43,145 bases of DNA from a virus. The position numbers and the translations under genes were made by a program. The DNA is taken from the IMG/VR virus record IMGVR_UViG_3300030333_002164, positions 9,918 through 53,062 of that record, one strand, 5' to 3'. Positions 32,160-39,644 of the stretch are shown one piece after another. The notes beneath the pieces were generated by a model. It was not told where the DNA came from, did not search any database, and saw only the letters and a list, made by a program, of their open reading frames with translations. The first letter of the stretch is position 1. Each line of letters opens with the position of its first letter.

Positions 32160-34193
32160 TTAGAAGCAAGTCGAAGTGTTAACTGTGCCAGCGTTGTTGA
32201 CTGTTGGAACTTCAATTAGAGTAGGAGTCTGATTGAAAACAGTTGGCGTAAGACTATTTAGAGGGATAGTACCAGGTGGAACTGTTCCAATTGGAGATAC
32301 CGTAACCTCTGGATTAACAATATTAATAATTGTACCTGGAGTTGAAGCAGGAATAGTCGAATTATTTGATGGAATGAATAAAACTGGAATTTGTAATTCA
32401 TTTGGTAATAGACTTATGTCTATAATACTACCTACTCCAGTAACAGCATCAGTAATAGTTAAATTGGTTGATTGTGGTACATCATCACCTGCACCAACAA
32501 TATTAACTGGACCAAAACAAATTTCACCTGTATCATAGTTTACTGTACCAGCATTAGAATTAGTATAGACTTTCTTATTACCAGTATTATAGAAAGTCCT
32601 TAAATTACCAAAACCGTCATCTTCAAATTGTTGATCAATACCTGGTCTATCAAATGTTCTAAAAGTTCCAGATAATAGAATAGGTTCTTTTTTACATATT
32701 GTATTAGCACCATCTGTATTACTTGGAGCACTATTATAAAGAGCACCACCAGTAGATACACAATAAGTATTTGTCTGGTTAACAGCAGGATTGATATATT
32801 TTAGAATAGTTGTTTGAAGAGAAACGTCACTAATACACTTATTAGAGAGTGTAATTGCTTTTTCAAAACTTTGACTTCTAAATGTAGAATTGAAATTATT
32901 AATTTGTGTTTGTTCAGCCCAAGATGTAATAGAAGACTGAATATCTGTTTTAATCTGTGATGTAGAGGATCCACACCCAGTATCATATAAAGCAAAAATC
33001 TTACTGTAAATGTAGACCTGATCTGGGTCAATAACTACAGGTTCAATAGATGCCATAGCATAAGTTCTTAAATCTGCAGCAACTTCTTTCTTAGTTTGAT
33101 CATTTAGAAGAGAACCAGTTTTAGTCTTAATTGCAATATAAACTTTACCGTAAATTGGTGGTGTAAGTGAATCTCCACCATATGCAACTACGGATTCTGC
33201 ATTAGCATAAACTTTTTTAGTAATTACAGCATAATCTTGTGCTGTAACTGCTCTATATTGAGAAGAATAGTATCTAGGAGCATTATACTTGATAGATTCT
33301 ATACTTTCCGCATCAGCACCTAATTGAGACCTTTGTTTTACCTCTGTTACAGTATCAGCACTAGTATAATTAATATTCAAATTATCAGTAAAATTACCAA
33401 TAAATGAGAACTGATTTACTTCATTTGCTTCAGCACCAGAAGTAACCAGATATTCAAGAACGATTACCTCACCATCTTTAACCTTTCTACCAACACTATC
33501 ATCACCAAATCGTATCTCATACCTCATATCCTCGCCTTCAGCAAGGAAATAAACCCTTGTAGTAGCAGTTAAGTTAGTAACAGTATCTACTTGGTTATAG
33601 AGATCAGAAGCAGTCGCAGATTCGTTTGCTTTGACTCTTACAGTTATAGTAGATAAATCTGCATCTTCAGAAGGAACTTTATAAACCTGATTAGTAAATG
33701 TATTAACAACATACTGGAAAGTAACTATAGATCCTTCCTGAACCAATAAATTGTCAAATACAGCAACTCCAGTAGTCGTATTTACTTCTACTGTAGTATC
33801 TTTTAAAATATTCCAAATATAATTACCACCTGTCGCAACAGCACCCTTTTTTAACGTAACACTACTTGGATATGCACCATTTGTCTGTGTTGTTTGTAAA
33901 GTTAACTTCAAACATGCTTTAGAAGCAAGAATTGATCTAGGAACATAGTTTAAAAGTTTTGCAATATTAACAACGTTGTCTCTAACCGTAGATGAAGGCA
34001 AAAATGCCTCATTTAACGCCATATTAGCATTAAATGCTGTATAATAACTATTATAAGCTAAAGTATCAATTAAATACGATAATCCAGACCCTTCAAAATC
34101 ATAATCAGTAAACTCATTTCGAGTTCTTAGATACGATTTAATTGAAGACTTGATATCATCAAAGTCTAATGCTGTTAAATTATTCGGTTGCAT
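32160..34193 (-). CDS. 6: Baseplate wedge subunit gp6
   Basis: gp6 is the wedge protein whose dimers form the continuous ring of the T4 baseplate; it contacts gp7, gp25 and gp53. The 677-aa length agrees with the family (T4 gp6 is 660 aa). The N-terminus (TALDFDDIKSSIKSYL..RNEFTDYDFEGSGLSYLID) and the following helical part with NEAFLPSSTVRDNVV..AKLLNYVPRS are typical of gp6/J-like proteins. The middle has RYEIRFGDDSVGRKVKDGEVI followed by LEYLVTSGAEANEV, the FGD.. .G..... G..I...YLVT.G..AN pattern of the family. The start abuts the gp25 stop, and the stop is followed after 6 bases by the giant gp7-like gene, reproducing the T4 order 25-6-7. Confidence 0.92.
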   Translation of the reverse strand: MQPNNLTALDFDDIKSSIKSYLRTRNEFTDYDFEGSGLSYLIDTLAYNSYYTAFNANMALNEAFLPSSTVRDNVVNIAKLLNYVPRSILASKACLKLTLQTTQTNGAYPSSVTLKKGAVATGGNYIWNILKDTTVEVNTTTGVAVFDNLLVQEGSIVTFQYVVNTFTNQVYKVPSEDADLSTITVRVKANESATASDLYNQVDTVTNLTATTRVYFLAEGEDMRYEIRFGDDSVGRKVKDGEVIVLEYLVTSGAEANEVNQFSFIGNFTDNLNINYTSADTVTEVKQRSQLGADAESIESIKYNAPRYYSSQYRAVTAQDYAVITKKVYANAESVVAYGGDSLTPPIYGKVYIAIKTKTGSLLNDQTKKEVAADLRTYAMASIEPVVIDPDQVYIYSKIFALYDTGCGSSTSQIKTDIQSSITSWAEQTQINNFNSTFRSQSFEKAITLSNKCISDVSLQTTILKYINPAVNQTNTYCVSTGGALYNSAPSNTDGANTICKKEPILLSGTFRTFDRPGIDQQFEDDGFGNLRTFYNTGNKKVYTNSNAGTVNYDTGEICFGPVNIVGAGDDVPQSTNLTITDAVTGVGSIIDISLLPNELQIPVLFIPSNNSTIPASTPGTIINIVNPEVTVSPIGTVPPGTIPLNSLTPTVFNQTPTLIEVPTVNNAGTVNTSTCF

Positions 34194-34613
34194 TTACTCA
34201 GGTCTCTGTAAGACAAAGTTGATAGTTTCAACAAGAGGGATTCCCACAATTCTATATTCTACTGTAACTGCAAGTTTATTTGCATCGGCAAATGGTTGTA
34301 CAGAAACATCACTTAGTTCTACCCTAGGCTCATACTGATTAATTGTATTTATGATCTCATCTTGAATTGCATCTGCTACAAAGGCATCCAAGGGTTCAAA
34401 TAACATTTCTCGAACTCTACACCCCACAGTTGGATTAAAGGGTTTTTCTCCAGGAGTTGTTAAAATTAAATTCTTTATAGATTGTTTGATGGCATTATCA
34501 TTTTTCACTGCACCAACATCTAAAGTAAAGGCATTTTTAGCAAATGTCATACCAACATCTTTAAATGCCCTAGATTTTTTTAGTTCTTTTCCACTAATTT
34601 CCTTTAATGCCAT
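34194..34613 (-). CDS. 25: Baseplate wedge subunit gp25
   Basis: gp25 is a small wedge protein that joins gp6 and gp53 and helps start sheath assembly. The 139 aa match the usual size (T4 gp25 is 132 aa). The signature TTPGEKPFNPTVGC lies at residues 52-65, and YEPRV, the EPR motif shared by gp25 and T6SS TssE, at 94-98, followed by V.L.DV.V. The ATG shares one base with the TAA stop of the SET gene (TAATG), which suggests translational coupling. The gp6 start follows directly. Confidence 0.93.
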   Translation of the reverse strand: MALKEISGKELKKSRAFKDVGMTFAKNAFTLDVGAVKNDNAIKQSIKNLILTTPGEKPFNPTVGCRVREMLFEPLDAFVADAIQDEIINTINQYEPRVELSDVSVQPFADANKLAVTVEYRIVGIPLVETINFVLQRPE

Positions 34614-34909
34614 TATACGCTATAGAAGGTGTATTTCAGAGATAATTCTTCACCCTTTTTTATTGGTTTAATAGTTTTCATGTAATAAATCTCACCCCAA
34701 TCTTGTTTCTTAGAATACTTAACGCAATTAGGATCATCACTATGATTCACAAAACCCCCTATAGGGGTTCTCATTATATCATCATCTACAACTACATGGG
34801 ATACACCTAACTCTAGATCAGCAGGTATATCCTCTTTAGCAAAGATACCTTGTCCTGCAATAGGACTATCTTTGATATGTAAACCAGTTGGTAAGGCTTG
34901 ATAACTCAC
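34613..34909 (-). CDS. Minimal SET-domain protein (98 aa)
   Basis: SET domains are usually protein-lysine methyltransferases using S-adenosylmethionine. Visible family motifs are GQGIFA (residues 19-24), the FVNHSDDPNC motif (53-62), where NHS..PN forms part of the cofactor site, and GEELSLKYTFY (86-96) with the catalytic-region tyrosine. At 98 aa it is a bare SET core with no pre-SET or zinc-binding region. The start is GTG at 34909: no in-frame ATG lies upstream, because a TAG stop comes seven codons earlier. The stop overlaps the gp25 ATG by one base, and a late promoter motif is upstream (34933-34939). The substrate is unknown; a virion or host protein is possible. Fold confidence is good, activity is inferred. 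Confidence 0.75.
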   Translation of the reverse strand: MSYQALPTGLHIKDSPIAGQGIFAKEDIPADLELGVSHVVVDDDIMRTPIGGFVNHSDDPNCVKYSKKQDWGEIYYMKTIKPIKKGEELSLKYTFYSV

Positions 34910-34932
34910 GTTGACATGACAAATCTATCTAC

Positions 34933-34939
34933 TATTTAG
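34933..34939 (-). promoter_or_regulatory. Late promoter CTAAATA for SET-gp25-gp6-giant
   Basis: The minus strand reads CTAAATA 24 bases upstream of the SET GTG start, in the 40-base gap after ho1. The same heptamer occurs twice upstream of the late operon (39468-39474, 39565-39571). It would drive the wedge genes separately from ho1. Confidence 0.5.
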
Positions 34940-34949
34940 TGGGTTTTGC

Positions 34950-35633
34950 TTATGATTTGAATAATTTAGATTTAATCAATCCAAGAAGGACTTTAAAGAG
35001 AGATTTTGATGCATTTCCTTCCAATTCATCAAAAATGTACATATTTAACCTAAAAGCATAGTTTGCTTCAGTAATTAGAGCATTTACTTGAGATTCATTA
35101 ATATCAAGTGAGTCTAATGTTGAACGATACCCATTTTTGAATTCTTTTGCATCATCAATTTTCTCAAAATCGTAAAAATGCAATCCTTCACCTCTTGGAG
35201 GATTTAATGCATTCTCCGCAATACCTTTTAAGATTTGTCCACCTGATAGATCACCAATATAGCGAGTATAATGATGTGCTATGAGTAAATACGGATCATC
35301 GTTGGCAATTTCGTTAATTCTATAGCAATATGTGTTACATGCTTCAGTAGGTATCTGTAAACTCCTCCAATTAGGACCATAATAGTACCTAAGATCCCTT
35401 TCAAGAGCATTAACACGCTCTAATTCGGGATAATGTATCATATTAACTAAAGGATCCGTAGATTCTCGGATTCTTTGCTCCATTGTGTCATAGACATAAT
35501 AGAAATTAGTCAATAATTGACGATATTGCTCTGGATCTAGCACACCTCTGAGGAATCCAGCAACAAATTTAGTATTTTCCGCAGCAGAATGGGACTTTTT
35601 AGTCCCTTCTTTCAATTCTTTTGCTAATCCCAT
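34950..35633 (-). CDS. ho1: Haem oxygenase (phage ho1)
   Basis: Haem oxygenase opens haem to biliverdin IXalpha, CO and iron, using reduced ferredoxin in cyanobacteria; biliverdin is the precursor of phycobilins. The 227-aa length is near that of cyanobacterial HO1 (about 240 aa). The proximal haem ligand is H15 in KKSHSAAEN, and the distal helix motif YIGDLSGGQ is at residues 125-133, both in family positions. Cyanophages carry ho1 as a host-derived metabolic gene; its usual partners pebS or pcyA are not in this window. The ATG shares one base with the stop of a 48-aa gene (TAATG). A position inside a late baseplate operon implies late expression, unlike many phage metabolic genes. Catalytic motifs are intact. 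Confidence 0.93.
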   Translation of the reverse strand: MGLAKELKEGTKKSHSAAENTKFVAGFLRGVLDPEQYRQLLTNFYYVYDTMEQRIRESTDPLVNMIHYPELERVNALERDLRYYYGPNWRSLQIPTEACNTYCYRINEIANDDPYLLIAHHYTRYIGDLSGGQILKGIAENALNPPRGEGLHFYDFEKIDDAKEFKNGYRSTLDSLDINESQVNALITEANYAFRLNMYIFDELEGNASKSLFKVLLGLIKSKLFKS

Positions 35634-35779
35634 TATCTTCCTTGACCTCTATAACGCTTTTTTGCACCATTTCGTGAAGTTGGGGAATATTTTGTGTGCA
35701 TTGAATATCCTTGGCGTGTTTTTTTAGGTTTTGCTTCCATTTTACTCTCGCCAGAGTTCCAATTAATAGATTTTGCCAT
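35633..35779 (-). CDS. Small basic protein, 48 aa
   Basis: This frame runs from ATG at 35779 to TAA at 35635-35633. It encodes a polar, strongly basic peptide beginning MAKSINWNSGESKMEAKPKK and ending NGAKKRYRGQGR, with no hydrophobic segment. The start lies 3 bases after the PAAR gene stop, and the stop overlaps the ho1 ATG by one base. That tight packing, with no other gene between, argues that it is real. Function is unrecognised; nucleic-acid binding or virion packaging would suit the charge, but nothing shows it. Confidence 0.65.
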   Translation of the reverse strand: MAKSINWNSGESKMEAKPKKTRQGYSMHTKYSPTSRNGAKKRYRGQGR

Positions 35780-35782
35780 AAT

Positions 35783-36328
35783 TTAAAGACCTATGAATAC
35801 ATTTGGACTACCACCTACAACAAGTGAAGTGCAGGGGAACGCAGGAGTTTGATCCCCTAAAGGATCTCCGATACGACCTGCTCTTCTTTTGTTAATGAAA
35901 ACCGTTTTTGAGGTTGCCATTAACTTCCGAGAGTGACCTTTTGCGGTTTCTCTACCACCCTCTACACCTACTGTACACCACCAAGCAGGTGTTGTTAATG
36001 TTACAGCACATTTGTACCCTATAGAGGTTGTAGTATGCACAGAAGGTGTAGGATGAGGTGTTAGTATATCTTGATCGATTATCGGTACCATTTTATTGAT
36101 TATAACATTCGTCACTCCTCCTGTCAACGGAAGTTGTGCCATAGGTGGCCATAATGTAGTTGCATTCATTGCTTGTACTGGTTTCGGCACTACAGCAGGT
36201 GATAATGATGGATGAGGACATGGAGATAACGTACCTCCACCTAATCCTGGGTGATGTGATGAACAGCATCCAACACCATGTCCACTACAGGTACCCATGT
36301 ATAGTGCTGCTCCTATTGGTGCTCCCAT
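35783..36328 (-). CDS. PAAR-like tail spike tip protein (181 aa)
   Basis: PAAR proteins cap the central tail spike (T4 gp5.4) and the VgrG spike of type VI secretion, forming a sharp metal-bound cone. The C-terminal part reads SKTVFINKRRAGRIGDPL (residues 140-157), followed by a Cys and GSPNVFIGL at the end, matching the PAAR pattern VFING.PAAR.GD....C....I..GSPNVF. The N-terminus is rich in Cys and His (TCSGHGVGCCSSHH at 13-26, then PCPHP), giving candidate metal ligands. T4 gp5.4 is about 97 aa, so this version is nearly doubled and the added Pro/Thr-rich middle is unexplained. It sits 5 bases after the 802-aa virion gene. Confidence 0.75.
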   Translation of the reverse strand: MGAPIGAALYMGTCSGHGVGCCSSHHPGLGGGTLSPCPHPSLSPAVVPKPVQAMNATTLWPPMAQLPLTGGVTNVIINKMVPIIDQDILTPHPTPSVHTTTSIGYKCAVTLTTPAWWCTVGVEGGRETAKGHSRKLMATSKTVFINKRRAGRIGDPLGDQTPAFPCTSLVVGGSPNVFIGL

Positions 36329-36333
36329 ATTAA

Positions 36334-38742
36334 TTACTCTGAATAAGGATTTCCGTACGCTATGTTTGCTAGATTGAATTGTGCTGCAGAAGCAGTCATA
36401 TCATTCCACATTTTCATATCTCCTGTTGCAGTCCACGCTTTACATCCGTCTCCTAGAAGACCTGACATAGTATATGTAGTCGTAGTTGTGGTACCATCAC
36501 CATTATCTACCGTAGTATCTGAACTTCCTGCAGGTGCAGAACATGAAAAATGAGAACATCCCGCGTTTACTGGTGTACAAGAAAGACTAATACTAATAGT
36601 AGTAGACGGTTGAGGGTCGGGACGGTACTGTTTCATCATATATTTAGTGTAGGTTGACGCATGTGGTAGGTCATTTGTCGTACCTTGTACGGTTTCTATA
36701 AAGGATTGATCCCTTTTATCAAACTCTGGTACCACTTCTTGCGTAATTGCTGCAATATCAGATAACCTATTCGCGGCAGAACGGTCTTTCTCCGTTGTAA
36801 AACGATCCTTTATTTCACTTGGTAGGTCACTATCACTCAAATACCCCAAATCATACTTAATTGAAGTAGCATCTTTAAGCGGATCAGTAACACTTTTCTT
36901 GTATCCCCTCTGTGGTAATTGATCAATTCTTTGATTATTAGGGTCTTGCTTTACTTTAAATGAGACTGCAGGGTTTTGTTGCACTCTTTCTTCCACGTTT
37001 GAATCAACACTATCTTGAAATTCCTTAGATTGTTCTGGAGTAATGACCATATCACCCTTAGGAAACGCATTAATTAAGTCAACTGCCCTTTCTTTTAACT
37101 CATCTCCTCGAATTGTATTAGAATAAGTAGCAGTTTCTCGTTTATGAACATTTGTTACTACAATTTGTGGTAAATTTGTATCACTATAACCTGCTCCACC
37201 GTCTTTAATTGTTAACCCAGTTAGTACACCTGCACTAAAAGTACCTTCAACTACTGCTGTTCTACCAGTATCAATCATTGGATCAGTAACAATCAACTCA
37301 GGTTCCCGTCCATATTGGTTCCAACCTTCTCCTCCATCGTTAATAGCAACACCTGTTAGTACACCATTAGTCAAAGTTGGTGTTATTTTAGGTTGAACAA
37401 GCACATTCCATATGTCTGGTGCGTTCTTATCAAGGTCAGCAGTAATAAATTGGATAGATTTATCCATAAATTCATACTTTCCTATTAATATTGCTCTATC
37501 TTTAATGCCTTTACCTGCTTTTGCGGTTATAACATGGTTTCTATTAGACGTATATTGCGTTTCTTTAGTAAAATCACTACCATTTCCATCCAAATAGATG
37601 ATATGATAAGGAAAATTGTCTATATCTGTGTGGAAAGCACGAGTTATTTCATGTCCATTAATAGTATCACCTTTTCTAAGTATATCAAACCCTGTTGCAT
37701 CACCTAATCCTTCATAAGGACCAACACCAGTAACCTTTAAATTGACTGTTAAAGTGCTAACTGTATTATCTGGATGAGTATGCTGATACTGTAGAGTAAA
37801 TGTATCTCCATTAGCATAACCTGTTCCTGGTGATAATACCTCTGTTGCTAACCAAGAGGTACCTGAGAAGACAGTATTTGCTCCTGAATCGTCATATACA
37901 GACTTAATCTCTACTTTTACTCGTAATCCAGTCTTATTATTACCTACATCGTCTAATTCAAATACTTGGAAGTCATCTAATGCCTCGTCGCCACTCTGGT
38001 AGGGTGGGTTTTGGGTAGTTTCGTATAATATTCCTGATACTTCTTGTTGATTCCACGCATCAGTATAGGTTACTCCATCATAGGAGAAACTAAAGTCTGT
38101 GACTCCATTAGGGAGTGTAGTGGATAAAGAGTCGTAGGAGAATGCTAATTTGTTCCTGTCAGACCCAAATCCAAATAAAGTAGGATGAGGACAGTCTTGA
38201 TCACCAGTAAAATTGCCCTCTGGGATAGTATAAGATAATGTGGTGCTCGCGGGGGCACACGTAAATCCAGTACAAGGAAAACAATTACCATCCCCTTCAG
38301 ATGCTGTTAAACCACCAGTATTATTATTTGTAGTTGATATAGATGCTGTCTCGTAATAATAACAAGGTGTTCCTATAACACCCTGATCATCAGAGGTATC
38401 GTACATATAGGAGAACCATGTATCACTATAACCGAAGTCATATGATAAACCTGTTGGGTAATAGTCGTAGATGAACGAGCAGTTTTGTCCAAAGTTATTG
38501 TGGGGGACGGCACGAGTAAGTTTGCCACATGACGCAGAACTAGCAGGAAGGGGGTTGCCACAAACCACTACGGAAGGATACATTACTGCTACACCTTCTC
38601 GTGTAGGTATATTGTATGCTCCGTTACTTCGGATTACATTTAAAGGATATTCCTGAAAGTCTACAGTAACACCAGTAGCAGTACCAGGTTGAAATGCTAT
38701 ACAAGCATCGGTTGCTTTATTATTGTAAGGATTACATCCCAT
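36334..38742 (-). CDS. Virion structural protein, 802 aa, function unknown
   Basis: No enzymatic motif was recognised; in particular no lysozyme domain like that of T4 gp5. The N-terminal third is Cys- and aromatic-rich (for example NCFPCTGFTCAP). A GTGYANGDTF module lies near residue 305, and two GSGYT-type modules near 470-520 (INDGGEGWNQYG, IKDGGAGYSDTNLPQIVV) match those of gp8, the giant and the 1,389-aa protein. A polar, probably helical part follows at about 545-690, then a C-terminal Cys/Thr-rich tail. The ATG overlaps the stop of the coiled-coil gene by one base (TAATG), and the PAAR-like gene follows after 5 bases. Being next to PAAR suggests a hub, spike or baseplate-periphery role, which is inference. 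Confidence 0.6.
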   Translation of the reverse strand: MGCNPYNNKATDACIAFQPGTATGVTVDFQEYPLNVIRSNGAYNIPTREGVAVMYPSVVVCGNPLPASSASCGKLTRAVPHNNFGQNCSFIYDYYPTGLSYDFGYSDTWFSYMYDTSDDQGVIGTPCYYYETASISTTNNNTGGLTASEGDGNCFPCTGFTCAPASTTLSYTIPEGNFTGDQDCPHPTLFGFGSDRNKLAFSYDSLSTTLPNGVTDFSFSYDGVTYTDAWNQQEVSGILYETTQNPPYQSGDEALDDFQVFELDDVGNNKTGLRVKVEIKSVYDDSGANTVFSGTSWLATEVLSPGTGYANGDTFTLQYQHTHPDNTVSTLTVNLKVTGVGPYEGLGDATGFDILRKGDTINGHEITRAFHTDIDNFPYHIIYLDGNGSDFTKETQYTSNRNHVITAKAGKGIKDRAILIGKYEFMDKSIQFITADLDKNAPDIWNVLVQPKITPTLTNGVLTGVAINDGGEGWNQYGREPELIVTDPMIDTGRTAVVEGTFSAGVLTGLTIKDGGAGYSDTNLPQIVVTNVHKRETATYSNTIRGDELKERAVDLINAFPKGDMVITPEQSKEFQDSVDSNVEERVQQNPAVSFKVKQDPNNQRIDQLPQRGYKKSVTDPLKDATSIKYDLGYLSDSDLPSEIKDRFTTEKDRSAANRLSDIAAITQEVVPEFDKRDQSFIETVQGTTNDLPHASTYTKYMMKQYRPDPQPSTTISISLSCTPVNAGCSHFSCSAPAGSSDTTVDNGDGTTTTTTYTMSGLLGDGCKAWTATGDMKMWNDMTASAAQFNLANIAYGNPYSE

Positions 38743-39080
38743 TACTTATTATTAATCAGTTCCTCTAATCTATTTAACCGATCTTCGTTGCGTTTTTGAG
38801 TAGCACCTGTTGGTTTGGGATGTGCCATCTCTTCTAACTTGGTTATTCTTTTATATAATTCATCATAATTCTGTCTCATGTCAAGGTAGTCTTCATATCC
38901 CTTTGGTTTATAATACGTCTTATCAGGGGTAGGAATCTCTTGTACATGTTTTTCGAGGTCTTCTAGACGCTTACCAAGGCGAATTAGACAGGTATTAATA
39001 GTGTCCATCGCTTCGTTATAGTCTTGCTCAAAAGAGTATTCGCTATTCGTCATATTTTTTGAAGGAAAGAGAGTTGTCAT
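38742..39080 (-). CDS. Coiled-coil protein, up to 112 aa
   Basis: The frame encodes an acidic/basic, mostly helical protein with two heptad-like segments: DTINTCLIRLGKRLEDLEKH (about residues 30-50), then NYDELYKRITKLEEMA and RLNRLEELINN at the end. Such proteins often trimerise or act as chaperones. The start is uncertain: the longest form begins at 39080 inside the upstream 54-aa gene (38-base overlap), while ATG at 39053 (MTNSEYSFEQ) leaves only an 11-base overlap; neither has a clear ribosome site. The stop shares a base with the 802-aa gene start, so it may serve that protein. Function is unrecognised. Confidence 0.6.
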   Translation of the reverse strand: MTTLFPSKNMTNSEYSFEQDYNEAMDTINTCLIRLGKRLEDLEKHVQEIPTPDKTYYKPKGYEDYLDMRQNYDELYKRITKLEEMAHPKPTGATQKRNEDRLNRLEELINNK

Positions 39081-39207
39081 CTTTTATATCGTAGTCTAAT
39101 TCATCTCCAACGTTCCATAGTAACTCATCTGTTAACTCTACTGGAAGGGTAATTACTATATCCCCATACTCATTTTCCTCTAAGGAAACGGTAAATCTGT
39201 GTGACAT
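39043..39207 (-). CDS. AbrB/MazE-like small protein, 54 aa
   Basis: The frame runs from ATG 39207 to TAG 39045-39043 and encodes MSHRFTVSLEE..., then IVITLPVELTDELLWNVGDE, LDYDI and LSFKK. The order strand-ITLP-helix-W..GDELD-strand is that of the swapped-hairpin SpoVT/AbrB fold found in transcription regulators and antitoxins. It starts 6 bases after the 72-aa gene stop and overlaps the next gene by 11-38 bases depending on that gene's start. No toxin gene lies beside it, so a DNA-binding role is only suggested. Confidence 0.6.
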   Translation of the reverse strand: MSHRFTVSLEENEYGDIVITLPVELTDELLWNVGDELDYDIKDDNSLSFKKYDE

Positions 39208-39213
39208 GTTTTT

Positions 39214-39432
39214 TCATAGGCGGTTTGTAGAGACTCCTTGTTTTAATGGGTGAGACTTCTTCCATTTCTCCCATTCTTTAAGAACGTCTTCAACATCATT
39301 TATAATATTATTACTTACACAATAGTCAGCACACTCGTACATTCTCGGATCTAACCATCTGTCAGTAGTAATCAACTTTTCCAAGACCCATGTGCGATTA
39401 TCTTGGTGTACTTGCTCAAACTCTGGGGACAT
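39214..39432 (-). CDS. Small protein of unknown function, 72 aa
   Basis: First gene of the late operon downstream of the two late promoter motifs. The product is acidic and Trp-rich (TWVLEK, DRWLDP, EWEKWKKSHP) with a Cys pair (ECADYC) and appears helical, without a membrane segment. AGG lies about 9 bases before the ATG as a weak ribosome site. No family was recognised. Confidence 0.6.
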   Translation of the reverse strand: MSPEFEQVHQDNRTWVLEKLITTDRWLDPRMYECADYCVSNNIINDVEDVLKEWEKWKKSHPLKQGVSTNRL

Positions 39433-39467
39433 GTTTTTTACCTGGGAAATTTTTTTAGAATTTTTTA

Positions 39468-39474
39468 TATTTAG
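39468..39474 (-). promoter_or_regulatory. Late promoter CTAAATA, proximal
   Basis: CTAAATA followed by TAAAAAA on the minus strand, 36 bases upstream of the first late-operon start. It fits the cyanophage/T4 late -10-type element. Confidence 0.55.
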
Positions 39475-39564
39475 ATGGCGTTTGGGAACCTTTGTAGGTT
39501 AGGGTAGTGGCCGTTTTTATATCAAGAACCCCCGCTATGACTGCCTTTTGGGGCGATATCTTTA

Positions 39565-39571
39565 TATTTAG
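39565..39571 (-). promoter_or_regulatory. Late promoter CTAAATA, distal
   Basis: A second copy, CTAAATATAAA, 97 bases further upstream, sharing ten bases with the proximal one. Together with the terminator at 39609-39634 it marks the early-to-late boundary. The stretch between the two promoters has no credible reading frame and no tRNA fold that I could find. Confidence 0.5.
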
Positions 39572-39608
39572 TAGATGAATTAACTGTCTTGTGTGTTACA
39601 TAGGCATG

Positions 39609-39634
39609 AAAAAGGGGCAACTAAGTGTTACCCC
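39609..39634 (-). terminator. Rho-independent terminator after the 76-aa gene
   Basis: On the minus strand GGGGTAAC, loop ACTTA, GTTGCCCC, then five T. The 8-bp stem has one G-T wobble. It begins 11 bases after the stop of the 76-aa gene and isolates the small-gene cluster from the late operon. Confidence 0.75.
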
Positions 39635-39644
39635 CATTATACAA

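Noticed and set aside
36334-38742. gp5 lysozyme-containing hub assignment for the 802-aa gene
   Set aside because: No lysozyme catalytic motif or triple-helix octapeptide repeat was visible; position alone is not enough.
39480-39560. GC-richer stretch that might be a tRNA
   Set aside because: No pairing acceptor stem, anticodon arm or T-arm could be assembled on either strand.
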